9,138 nt of DNA. Origin: Verrucomicrobiota bacterium. Lineage in GTDB: Bacteria > Verrucomicrobiota > Verrucomicrobiia > Limisphaerales > UBA1100. Under the pieces are notes generated by a model. That model saw nothing but the letters and a program-made list of their open reading frames with translations. It was not told the origin of the DNA and did not search any database. Position numbers and translations under genes: made by a program. Of the stretch, positions 1-6,740 are shown one piece after another; the stretch's first letter is position 1, and the number at the start of each line of letters is the position of its first letter. Location of the stretch: contig JAPKDK010000105.1 of the NCBI GenBank assembly GCA_028872645.1, forward strand, positions 1 to 9,138, given 5' to 3'.

Positions 1-1139
1 GCCACCGCCGGTTGGCGTTCCATCAGCGCCACGTGCTTGAACGCCGCCGCGTGAAAAATCACATCGGGCGAATGCCGCTCCAACGCGGCGGCCATCGCGG
101 GGGTGTCCTGCACGTCGATCAACTCAGGAATGGCTTTGATAGCGCTTCCAATTTCTGAGTAGATTTCAAATAACTGAAATTCCGAACGCTCCACCAAAAC
201 CAATTTGATCGGCCCAAGCTGGGCGAGTTGGCGGCACAACTCCGAGCCAATGCTGCCGCCCGCGCCGGTGATGAGCACGGTTTTGCCCTCCAAAAATTCC
301 CGCACCGTTTCCGTGCCGAGATCCACCGACTCGCGCCCAAGCACATCAGCAATCTCCACCGGCCGCAATGCCGTGACCCTATCACCCACCGCCAGCTGGC
401 TCATCGAGGGCACCGTCCGGCAACGCAAACCCAATTCATCCAGCAACTCCACCACCTCACGCACCCGCGCGCCCGGCGCGGACGGCATCGCGATAATCAC
501 TTCCTCCACCTCCAACACATTGCCTTCGTGCAAGTTTTCCACCGCGCCCACCACCGGCACCCCGTGAATTTGCGTGCCGTGTTTGCGTTTGGCGTCATCG
601 AAAAAAACCACCGGCCGTAGCGTGGCTTTGGTTTGCAATTCCCGCGCCAACGCCGCGCCCACTTCGCCCGCACCCACAATCGCCACGCGCCTGCCCGCTT
701 GCCGGCCACCATTGCTGCCGGTGCCTTGCCGCACCAAACGAAATCCCAACCGACAGGCTGCCAATCCAAGGAAACTCAAAATTCCATCGAGCACAATCAC
801 CCCACGCGACATTTCGTGCACCGCATCCACCGCGAACCATTGGCCGAAGAGTCCGAGGGTCACCACTCCCAACGCCAACCCTAGGCGTTTCAAATCTGGC
901 AAACTAAAAAAACTGAGCAAACTATAAAACTGTCCGGCCACCGCAAGCGCCAGCAGTTTTACTGCCCAAACCCAAATCCAAATTTCGATGATGTGGCTTT
1001 GGTGATCCAGCGGCACAGCGAAATCAAACCGCAACCCGTACGCCACCCAAGTAGCCGCCGACAGCACCGCGAGGTACAGCACTAGCAACACCGCAACCCG
1101 CTGGCCGCGCGACAAATTGGGTGGTTGCAATAGAGACAT
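1..1139 (-). CDS. Membrane-anchored nucleotide-sugar 4,6-dehydratase, WbpM/PglF/FlaA1-like (C-terminus outside window)
   Basis: Translating leftward from ATG at 1139-1137 gives 379 residues with no stop before the window edge; full-length relatives have roughly 600-660 residues, so about 60% is present. Four hydrophobic helices lie near residues 14-37, 50-75, 86-104 and 112-135. A first Rossmann motif, VAIVGAGEVG (152-161), is followed by a second, LITGAGGSIGSE (289-300), the NAD(P)-binding motif of the dehydratase domain. HAAAFKHVALME (363-374) matches the family's HAAAxKHVPLME, with Ala replacing the usual Pro. The catalytic SMK-type motif would lie beyond the edge. Known members convert UDP-GlcNAc to the 4-keto-6-deoxy sugar used for QuiNAc, FucNAc or bacillosamine. 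The start shares one base with the upstream gene's stop (TAATG) and has GGAAGG nine bases upstream. Family assignment is firm; the substrate is inferred. Confidence 0.93.
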   Translation of the reverse strand, partial: MSLLQPPNLSRGQRVAVLLVLYLAVLSAATWVAYGLRFDFAVPLDHQSHIIEIWIWVWAVKLLALAVAGQFYSLLSFFSLPDLKRLGLALGVVTLGLFGQWFAVDAVHEMSRGVIVLDGILSFLGLAACRLGFRLVRQGTGSNGGRQAGRRVAIVGAGEVGAALARELQTKATLRPVVFFDDAKRKHGTQIHGVPVVGAVENLHEGNVLEVEEVIIAMPSAPGARVREVVELLDELGLRCRTVPSMSQLAVGDRVTALRPVEIADVLGRESVDLGTETVREFLEGKTVLITGAGGSIGSELCRQLAQLGPIKLVLVERSEFQLFEIYSEIGSAIKAIPELIDVQDTPAMAAALERHSPDVIFHAAAFKHVALMERQPAV

Positions 1140-2146
1140 TATTTTTCGCCTTCCGTGCGCTCATTTTGGCTTCGCCGGAAGACCATTTCAGCGTAAGCAA
1201 AAAACCCGCCCCACACCAGCCCGACCGCCAGCCACAAAAACTCCACCCACCAACCCGCGCGAATTTGCCAGCACGCCAACGCGATGACAATAATTTGCAG
1301 CACCCACACCCAGCCGGTGGTACGCGCGTGGCTCCAGCCCGCGCGCACGAGGCGTTGGTAAAAATGCTCGCGATGCGCGTGCGATAATTTTTCCCCACGA
1401 CACAAGCGCCGAATGACTGTCAGCGATCCTTCAAGGAAAAAATAAAACGGCAGCACTGCCAAGGTTTTATACAAAGCAGAATCAGTCGCCGTCACCGCCA
1501 TCCACAGCAACAATACGCCGCACGAAAACCCCAACGGCACACTGCCCACGTCACCCAGAAACATCCGCGAGCGGGGAAAGTTGAAAGGCAAAAAACCCGC
1601 CATCGCGCCCGCCAACACCAGCGCGATCAACAGCGGCGTGACATTTCCCGCCACACCAAAAAGCAACGCCGCGCCCAAGGGCAGCAGCACGAGCTGCCCA
1701 GGCACAAGCCCGTTGATGCCGTCCATAAAATTTACAAAATTCATAAACGCGACCAGCGCAAACACCGAAAACAAAATCAACCCCACCGGCGCAGCGCGAC
1801 CAGTGATGGCCAGCACCACGCCCACCGCCACCAGCGTTTGGATGCAAATCCGCACCGCCACCGGCACGCCGTGCCGATCGTCGCGCCACGAAACAAAACC
1901 GAGTAATGCCAATCCGCCCAGCCACGCTTGCGCGAGCAATCGATCCACCGGCCACACCCACGCTGCCACCGCGCCCGCCACTAACAGCACCGCCGCCAAG
2001 CCGCCACCCCGCAGCGTGGGCTCCGTGTGACTGGAGCGGTAATTCGGCCGATCCCAGCATTTCCAACGCCACAGTAGCGCGCTCACCGGATGACATAGCA
2101 CCCAGCCCAAAGCCGCCGCGCCCAAAAAAAACGCCACCCACGTCAC
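1139..2146 (-). CDS. Polyprenyl-phosphate sugar-1-phosphate transferase, WecA/WbpL-like (MraY superfamily)
   Basis: An integral membrane protein of 335 residues with about ten hydrophobic segments, the usual size for WecA/WbpL-type enzymes. These transfer a HexNAc-1-phosphate from a UDP-sugar to undecaprenyl phosphate at the cytoplasmic face, starting glycan assembly. Motifs in order: DRPNYRSSH...LRGGG (32-49), the Mg-binding DD pair at D89-D90, NFMDGING (139-146), FLGDVGS (196-202), and HAHREHFYQRL (256-266), which matches the HxxHxYQRL loop of the WecA/WbpL branch. The start is GTG at 2146-2144: it forms a GTGA overlap with the preceding stop and has GGAGG seven bases upstream. More upstream TTG/GTG codons (2176, 2173) lack this. 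Eight T residues encode F6-F7-L8. The downstream neighbour is a WbpM-like dehydratase, the same order as wbpL-wbpM in P. aeruginosa. The exact sugar cannot be read from the sequence. Confidence 0.93.
   Translation of the reverse strand: MTWVAFFLGAAALGWVLCHPVSALLWRWKCWDRPNYRSSHTEPTLRGGGLAAVLLVAGAVAAWVWPVDRLLAQAWLGGLALLGFVSWRDDRHGVPVAVRICIQTLVAVGVVLAITGRAAPVGLILFSVFALVAFMNFVNFMDGINGLVPGQLVLLPLGAALLFGVAGNVTPLLIALVLAGAMAGFLPFNFPRSRMFLGDVGSVPLGFSCGVLLLWMAVTATDSALYKTLAVLPFYFFLEGSLTVIRRLCRGEKLSHAHREHFYQRLVRAGWSHARTTGWVWVLQIIVIALACWQIRAGWWVEFLWLAVGLVWGGFFAYAEMVFRRSQNERTEGEK
1149..1154 (-). promoter_or_regulatory. Ribosome binding site of the WbpM-like dehydratase gene
   Basis: On the coding strand GGAAGG lies nine bases before the ATG at 1139-1137, inside the end of the preceding gene. 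Together with the one-base TAATG stop/start overlap it supports this start and reinitiation after the upstream gene. Confidence 0.6.
2124..2131 (-). repeat. Eight-base T homopolymer at codons 6-8 of the WecA/WbpL-like gene
   Basis: The coding strand reads eight consecutive T within TTT-TTT-TTG, fifteen bases after the end of the start-site overlap. A one-base slip here would shift the frame of the pathway-initiating enzyme almost at once. Whether it really varies cannot be told from one sequence; the run may simply reflect two Phe codons in a membrane helix. Confidence 0.45.
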
Positions 2147-3297
2147 GGCCTGCCCTCCACATAAAGATTCCACCAACGCGGATTCACCACCGAGTCGGCA
2201 AATTTTTCATCCACGCGCTTGTGCAAAGCCTCCGCCAAGCGTCCGCGCAAATCATCATCCTTAAACACCATTTGAATCGCCTCCGCCAACGCCGTTGCAT
2301 CGCGTGGCGCGCACAGCACGCCAGACTCGCCATCCACCACCACTTCACGGCAGCCGGGCACATCCGTGGCCACTACAGCACGCCGCGCCAAACCCGCCTC
2401 CAACAACACCCGCGGCAAGCCTTCGCGATAGGTCGGCAACACCAACAAATGACTCGCCGCGATTTGTTCGAGCACATCATCCCGTCGCCCGAGCCATTTG
2501 CAGCCCTCCGCATTTCCAAATGTCTCCGCCTCGGTGCGTGTAAAACTTTTCGGATTCCCCGCATCCACATCGCCGCACAACGCCAGCTCCACTGCCATCC
2601 CTCGCGCGCGTAATGCCGCGTGCGCTTCCATGAGTTCCGCCACGCCTTTATCTTTCAATAAACGGCCCACAAAAATCATCCGCCACGGCGGGCCATTGGA
2701 ATCGGGCGAAGTTTTCGCAAGTGCGGTGTCGATGCTGCCGGGTAAACACGCGAGTTGGTTTTCCGCAAGAACCGCGTGATCACGCCACCAATTGAGATCA
2801 TCGTGATTTTGAAAAACTGTCGTCGCATCCGGAGCACGGAAAGCCCTGCGCAAGCACCAATCCACCCCGCCGCGCAGCAACCTCAATTTCATCGAGAGCG
2901 CCTCGTCAGAATATAAACTGCCCATCCCAATCACGTGATTCACTACGCGCGGCCGCTCGCGCACTCCACGCATTGCCAGCCAACCGAACAAAACGCACCG
3001 CAGCGAAACACAATGCAGCACATCTGCGCGAAACGCCTCCGCCCTTTCGCGCACGGCCTTGGCGACGGCCAGTGTTTCGCTCGCGGAAATTTTGTTGCGC
3101 GAAAGCTTCATCGGAAACACGGTCAGCCCCGCCGCTTCTAAATCCGCCACCGCATCGCCGGGCGGACAAATCACGCCCACCGTCGCGCCCTGTGCCACCA
3201 GCCATTTGGCCAAAGACAGGCGATGGGCCCGAAAGGCCCAATCTGCTGCCGACACAAATAAAATGCGCGGATTTAGTTTTCCTGTTCCCTCAGCCAC
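2143..3297 (-). CDS. Family 4 glycosyltransferase, CapM/PglA-like (probable second-sugar transferase)
   Basis: A GT-B fold enzyme of 384 residues. The N-terminus RILFVSAADWAFRAHRLSLA (11-30) matches the opening strand and loop of CapM/PglA enzymes, and TTVFQNHDDL (159-168) and LPGSIDT (185-191) are also typical of that group. The C-terminal nucleotide-sugar domain has GRLLKDKG (211-218) and the EX7E motif with E292 and E300 (REGLPRVLLE), followed by VVATDVPGCREVV (308-320). Characterised relatives such as PglA add a HexNAc to an undecaprenyl-diphosphate monosaccharide, which fits the neighbouring WecA/WbpL-like gene with which it overlaps by four bases (GTGA). The start is GTG at 3297-3295, overlapping the asnB homologue by 25 bases; it has no good ribosome binding site, but no better in-frame start precedes the first beta strand. 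Family is firm, donor and acceptor are inferred. Confidence 0.9.
   Translation of the reverse strand: MAEGTGKLNPRILFVSAADWAFRAHRLSLAKWLVAQGATVGVICPPGDAVADLEAAGLTVFPMKLSRNKISASETLAVAKAVRERAEAFRADVLHCVSLRCVLFGWLAMRGVRERPRVVNHVIGMGSLYSDEALSMKLRLLRGGVDWCLRRAFRAPDATTVFQNHDDLNWWRDHAVLAENQLACLPGSIDTALAKTSPDSNGPPWRMIFVGRLLKDKGVAELMEAHAALRARGMAVELALCGDVDAGNPKSFTRTEAETFGNAEGCKWLGRRDDVLEQIAASHLLVLPTYREGLPRVLLEAGLARRAVVATDVPGCREVVVDGESGVLCAPRDATALAEAIQMVFKDDDLRGRLAEALHKRVDEKFADSVVNPRWWNLYVEGRP
2154..2158 (-). promoter_or_regulatory. Shine-Dalgarno GGAGG that fixes the start of the WecA/WbpL-like gene
   Basis: A strong GGAGG sits seven bases before a GTG codon at 2146-2144. That GTG overlaps the preceding TGA stop as GTGA. 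This is the best ribosome binding site in the window and argues against the longer forms starting at TTG 2176 or GTG 2173. Confidence 0.75.
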
Positions 3298-5090
3298 AAT
3301 TCTAGCACCAGCAACGTGTATTTCAACATCGGTACATTGCGGTCACCCGCCAAGCAACCGGCGAGCAAGTCCTGCAAAAACCGGCGGCTCACAAACTGCT
3401 CCGAGCGCGCCCCCGGCGCAAGCGAATCGTGCAGCAGCTCCCGCCAATCCTCAGCCAGCCAACGCGCCACCGGCACCTCAAACCCGCGCTTGGGAGCGGC
3501 CCACACGGCGGGTGGCAATTCGTCCGCGTACGCATTGCGCAAAAAAGATTTGGTTTGTCCACCGCGCAATAATTCCGCATCTGAAATACCTGCAGCGAAT
3601 GCAGCTAACTCCTGATCCAGCAACGGTGAACGCGCCTCCAGCGAGTGCGCCATTGTCGCCATATCCATTTTCACCAGTAAATCGCTGAGCAAATTGATGC
3701 GGCGATCGAGGTGCATTTGCTGGCGCAGCGGCGAGAGGCCCGGATCCATTTGCGCCTCCACCCATTCCTCCGTGGACCGCATCGCGCCGCCCCGCCAATG
3801 GCGTTGCTTGTCCGTTTCCAAAAGTAGATCATTCGACCATTCCAAATAACGTCGACCCACAGTCGAGCCCGCCCCGCGCGCGAAGCGCCGCAAAAATCCC
3901 AAGCGCGAACGCCGGCCGCCCGCGGGTAATTCCGCCATAGCTCTCCACAAAAATCGTGGCACAAACCCTACGCGGCCCAATTGAAACGCCGCAAGGTGCC
4001 GCCGGTAGCCCGCGAAGAGTTCGTCGCCACCATCGCCGTTGAGCACCACCTTCACATGACGCGCCGCCGCCCGTGCCACCGCCCAACTCGGCAGGGCACT
4101 GGAATCGGCAAAGGGCTGGTCGTAATGCCGCACCACAGAAAGCAAATCCTCGCGCGGCGAAATCTCCAGCGGTAACACCTCGTGCCGCACGCCCAATGCT
4201 CGCGCGGTGTCCGCCGCCACCGCAGATTCGTCTAGCGCGGGATCATCCATTTTCACCGTGAACGTCCGCAACGACTCGCCCACCTCTTTCGCCGCCTCGA
4301 TGGCCACGATCGTCGAATCCACCCCACCCGACAAAAACACTCCCACCGGCACGTCACTGCGCAATCGTAGCCGCACCGATTCGCGAATGTGTTTGCGCAC
4401 GGTTCCGTGTGCGTTCCCATTGTGCCCACTCTGAAATTTCCGCATCGTGATTTTGCCGCCATCAAAAGTGAGTACAGAAGCCGGCGGCACTTGCTGCACG
4501 TCCTGAAAAATTGTTTCCGGCTGCGGCACACACCCAAGCGAAAGGTAATCATAGACCCCCTGTTCCCGCACCGACCACTTCGCATTAGGCAATAACGCCT
4601 TCAGCGCTTTCAACTCCGAAGCAAACGCCAGTGAGCCGGCGTTCGGCTGCCGAAAGTACAACGGCTTCTTCCCAAACCGATCCCGCGCCAGCACCAACCG
4701 CTGCTTCCGACCATCCCACAAAGCAATCGCGAACATCCCGCGCAAGTGCTCCACAAATGCATCGCCGTGTTCCTCGTACAAATGCGGTAACACCTCCGCA
4801 TCCGTCCGAGACCGCAGCGAATGCCCGCGCGCCCGCAAGCCTTCGGCCAGCTCCACGTGATTATAAATCTCCCCATTCATCACCGCCACCACCTCGCCGG
4901 ATTCATTGCGCACCGGCTGCACGCCCTCGGTGAGATCAATAATCGACAACCGCCGGATCCCCAACCGGACCCCGCCTGCGGCAAACTCACCGCTCTCATC
5001 CGGCCCGCGATGCTCCAGCCGGTTCATCGCGGCCACCCAATGCGGCTCTTTAACCTTTCCAACGTTCCAATGGCCAATGATGCCGCACAT
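3273..5090 (-). CDS. asnB: AsnB-type glutamine-dependent amidotransferase (asparagine synthase or sugar amidase-type WbpS-like)
   Basis: Full-length class II glutamine amidotransferase of 605 residues. The start at ATG 5090 places Cys2 directly after Met (MCGIIG); this cysteine becomes the N-terminal nucleophile. Other glutaminase residues are R28-G-P-D31 and N72-G-E74 (MNGEIYNH). The synthetase domain has the PPi loop SGGVDS (254-259), DES (287-289) and GDGGDELFAGYRR (352-364), with KRGFEVPVARWL (534-545) near the C-terminus. All expected catalytic residues appear intact. It could make asparagine from aspartate. Inside a glycan operon, however, such homologues (for example WbpS of P. aeruginosa) are proposed to amidate uronic acids. 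One base separates it from the upstream family 2 transferase, and 25 bases overlap the next gene, so it is an integral operon member. The amidotransferase call is firm; the substrate is open. Confidence 0.93.
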   Translation of the reverse strand: MCGIIGHWNVGKVKEPHWVAAMNRLEHRGPDESGEFAAGGVRLGIRRLSIIDLTEGVQPVRNESGEVVAVMNGEIYNHVELAEGLRARGHSLRSRTDAEVLPHLYEEHGDAFVEHLRGMFAIALWDGRKQRLVLARDRFGKKPLYFRQPNAGSLAFASELKALKALLPNAKWSVREQGVYDYLSLGCVPQPETIFQDVQQVPPASVLTFDGGKITMRKFQSGHNGNAHGTVRKHIRESVRLRLRSDVPVGVFLSGGVDSTIVAIEAAKEVGESLRTFTVKMDDPALDESAVAADTARALGVRHEVLPLEISPREDLLSVVRHYDQPFADSSALPSWAVARAAARHVKVVLNGDGGDELFAGYRRHLAAFQLGRVGFVPRFLWRAMAELPAGGRRSRLGFLRRFARGAGSTVGRRYLEWSNDLLLETDKQRHWRGGAMRSTEEWVEAQMDPGLSPLRQQMHLDRRINLLSDLLVKMDMATMAHSLEARSPLLDQELAAFAAGISDAELLRGGQTKSFLRNAYADELPPAVWAAPKRGFEVPVARWLAEDWRELLHDSLAPGARSEQFVSRRFLQDLLAGCLAGDRNVPMLKYTLLVLELWLREQEN

Positions 5091-5091
5091 T

Positions 5092-5964
5092 TTAGGAATC
5101 CATTTCGCGCGTGGCGCGCGTGACGCGTTGGCTTTGGGAATGTCGGCGCATTCTGTTAAAAAACGACGAGGCCCACGCATCGGGTAAAATTTTTGCCACG
5201 CACATCCACGGGAAAAATAATGCCAGCGGATAAGTGGAGGGCTGCCGCCGCCATTCGCGCCACGTCCGCCAAAGCGCCCTCAGTCGAAATGCCGTCGCGT
5301 GTTTTTTGCGGATGCCACCCCAAAGCGTGCAGTGGCGTTTGCCGGAAAGACTGAGCAACATGCCACCTTGCGCCACGCGATAATGGAATAGCGGTTGCCC
5401 CACGGTCACACCACGCCAGCCATTGAAGCCGAGGCGTATGTTGAATTCCCAATCTTCGTAGCCTTGGCGCATCGATTCATCGTAGCCGCCCGCTTCCTCC
5501 CACGCAGTTTTGGGCAGCAGTAAACAATACGGTAATTGATTGAGAAATAATTGCTCAAAGTAATTGTAGCTTTTTTTGAGCAGGCCTTCAGCTTCGCCCT
5601 CGAGAATCATTTGGGGGAAGGCAAACGCCGGAGCGGGGGCGGCTTGCTGCGCCGCAAGAAGGTGGGCTACGGTTTCCGGCTCAAGCCAGTCATCGCAGTC
5701 GAGCGGGAGGATGAATTCGCCACGTGCTTCGCGAAAGGCGCGGTTGCGGGCGGCGGGCAAGCCACCATTTTCCTGATGCACCACGCGGATGTCATCGCCG
5801 AGTGTTTCAAGAAATCCCAACGTCTCCGGTTCGGTGGAACCATCATTGACGATGAGGATTTCGAGGTTGGGATGCGTCTGCGCGCGGGCGCTCTCAAGGG
5901 CTTGACCAAGGTGCGCGTGGGCGTTGTAACAGGGAAGGATAATGCTGACGAGCGGCGCGCTCAT
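5092..5964 (-). CDS. Family 2 glycosyltransferase (GT-A fold)
   Basis: A 290-residue inverting-type transferase. The N-terminal nucleotide-binding half shows VSIILPCYNA (6-15), IVNDGS (38-43), HQENGGLPAARN (63-74) and the metal-binding D89-C-D-D92 motif. The acceptor half shows GGYDES (159-164) and GYEDWEF (168-174), where E170-D171 is the expected ED pair near the catalytic base. No C-terminal transmembrane helices are present, but a hydrophobic stretch near 245-262 may help membrane association. The ATG at 5964 overlaps the upstream methyltransferase stop (ATGA), and the stop TAA is one base from the asnB homologue's ATG. It probably adds one sugar to the lipid-linked repeat unit; donor and linkage cannot be deduced. 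Confidence 0.92.
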   Translation of the reverse strand: MSAPLVSIILPCYNAHAHLGQALESARAQTHPNLEILIVNDGSTEPETLGFLETLGDDIRVVHQENGGLPAARNRAFREARGEFILPLDCDDWLEPETVAHLLAAQQAAPAPAFAFPQMILEGEAEGLLKKSYNYFEQLFLNQLPYCLLLPKTAWEEAGGYDESMRQGYEDWEFNIRLGFNGWRGVTVGQPLFHYRVAQGGMLLSLSGKRHCTLWGGIRKKHATAFRLRALWRTWREWRRQPSTYPLALFFPWMCVAKILPDAWASSFFNRMRRHSQSQRVTRATREMDS

Positions 5965-6740
5965 TGGCCATCGCTTTCAGTGCACTCGCAGCACATCCAA
6001 ATTTCGCCCCAAAGTGTTTGTGTCACCATCGGCCGCAAGCCCGCCTCGGCCAGCTCGGCGTTCAGTTCATCGAGGCGGTGTTCGATGAAATGTTCCGCAT
6101 CGGAAAAATAATTGAGGCCCAACTCCTTGCGCATCGGCATTTTCCAATCGCGCTCAAAATGCGGCACCCGAATGAGTACGCGTTCGGGCTTTGCATTTTG
6201 CAAAATCGTCTTAAGGAAACCCACGCGATCTTCGATGTGCTCCAGCACGTTGGACAACACCACCGCTTGCCACGGGCCATCGGGCAACGAATCGCACACG
6301 TCGGTTTTCACGAAGGACAAATTTCCCGGATTATCCGCCGCGCGCGCTTCGGCAAGGCGGCCATCATCGCGATCCACACCAACCACCTCACTGCCCTTCA
6401 CGCGCGTGGCGATGCTGCGCGCCACCGCGCCCACGCCGCAGCCGATATCCAACACGCGCGTGCCTGCGGGGATGTGCTCGACAAAAAAATCGTGATAGCG
6501 CGTCAGCCGATGCTTCGGATGTACACCGTCGCCCATCGCCACGGCGCGTTCGTTGGTCACCCAATCAAGTCGGTCTTGCAGCCGCAGCAGTTGCGCAAGG
6601 CCGTCGCGCGGTTCACCACGAGAATCCAAAACAAATAATCCCGTTAGAATCCCTTCGCGCAAACCCGAAGGCAAAAGCCGCCACGGCCATGACATCACGT
6701 TTGCAATCCCCAAAACAATTCGTTTGCAGGATGCGTTCAT
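5961..6740 (-). CDS. Class I SAM-dependent methyltransferase of glycan clusters
   Basis: A 259-residue protein with a Rossmann SAM-binding core: motif I VLDIGCGVG (96-104), the acidic ribose-binding residue in VVGVDRDD (119-126), FVKTD (143-147), and motif IV QAVVLSNVLEHIED (158-171). A conserved-looking pre-core segment, GVHPKHRLTRYHDFF (72-86), and RVPHFERDWKMPMRKELGL (191-209) after the core match methyltransferases that recur in surface-polysaccharide loci. The first 70 residues are a basic, partly hydrophobic extension. It overlaps both neighbours by four bases (ATGA at 6737-6740 and at 5961-5964), lying between two glycosyltransferase genes, so sugar O-methylation is the likely role. 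Methylation of a lipid or protein cannot be excluded from sequence. Confidence 0.88.
   Translation of the reverse strand: MNASCKRIVLGIANVMSWPWRLLPSGLREGILTGLFVLDSRGEPRDGLAQLLRLQDRLDWVTNERAVAMGDGVHPKHRLTRYHDFFVEHIPAGTRVLDIGCGVGAVARSIATRVKGSEVVGVDRDDGRLAEARAADNPGNLSFVKTDVCDSLPDGPWQAVVLSNVLEHIEDRVGFLKTILQNAKPERVLIRVPHFERDWKMPMRKELGLNYFSDAEHFIEHRLDELNAELAEAGLRPMVTQTLWGEIWMCCECTESDGQ

Noticed and set aside
1551..2162. Minus-strand open frame of 203 codons in a second frame inside the WecA/WbpL-like gene
   Set aside because: Gly/Ala/Arg-rich out-of-frame product; the true frame carries every family motif.
1906..2613. Plus-strand open frame of 235 codons
   Set aside because: Low-complexity Pro/Ala/His/Arg composition, and it spans the junction of two well-supported minus-strand genes; antisense artefact.
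3224..3240. Perfect six-base-pair hairpin (TGGGCC / GGCCCA, five-base loop) considered as a terminator
   Set aside because: It lies about 58-74 bases inside the GT4 coding sequence, encodes part of WAFRAH, and has no following T-run; probably a chance result of the codons.
3059..3688. Plus-strand open frame of 209 codons
   Set aside because: Pro/Ala/Ser-rich shadow across the asnB/GT4 junction, with no domain or start signal.
5091..5180. 30-codon upstream extension of the asnB homologue starting at 5180
   Set aside because: The family needs Cys directly after the initiator Met as its N-terminal nucleophile, which fixes the start at 5090; the extension overlaps the preceding gene.
5551..6111. 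Plus-strand open frame of 186 codons, somewhat more balanced in composition
   Set aside because: It lies opposite the family 2 glycosyltransferase and the methyltransferase end, both intact; I recognise no domain and no ribosome binding site.
5964..6638. Long plus-strand open frame of 224 codons opposite the methyltransferase gene
   Set aside because: It is an antisense shadow: rich in His, Arg, Ala and Gln, with no recognisable domain, while the minus strand encodes a complete methyltransferase with all SAM motifs.
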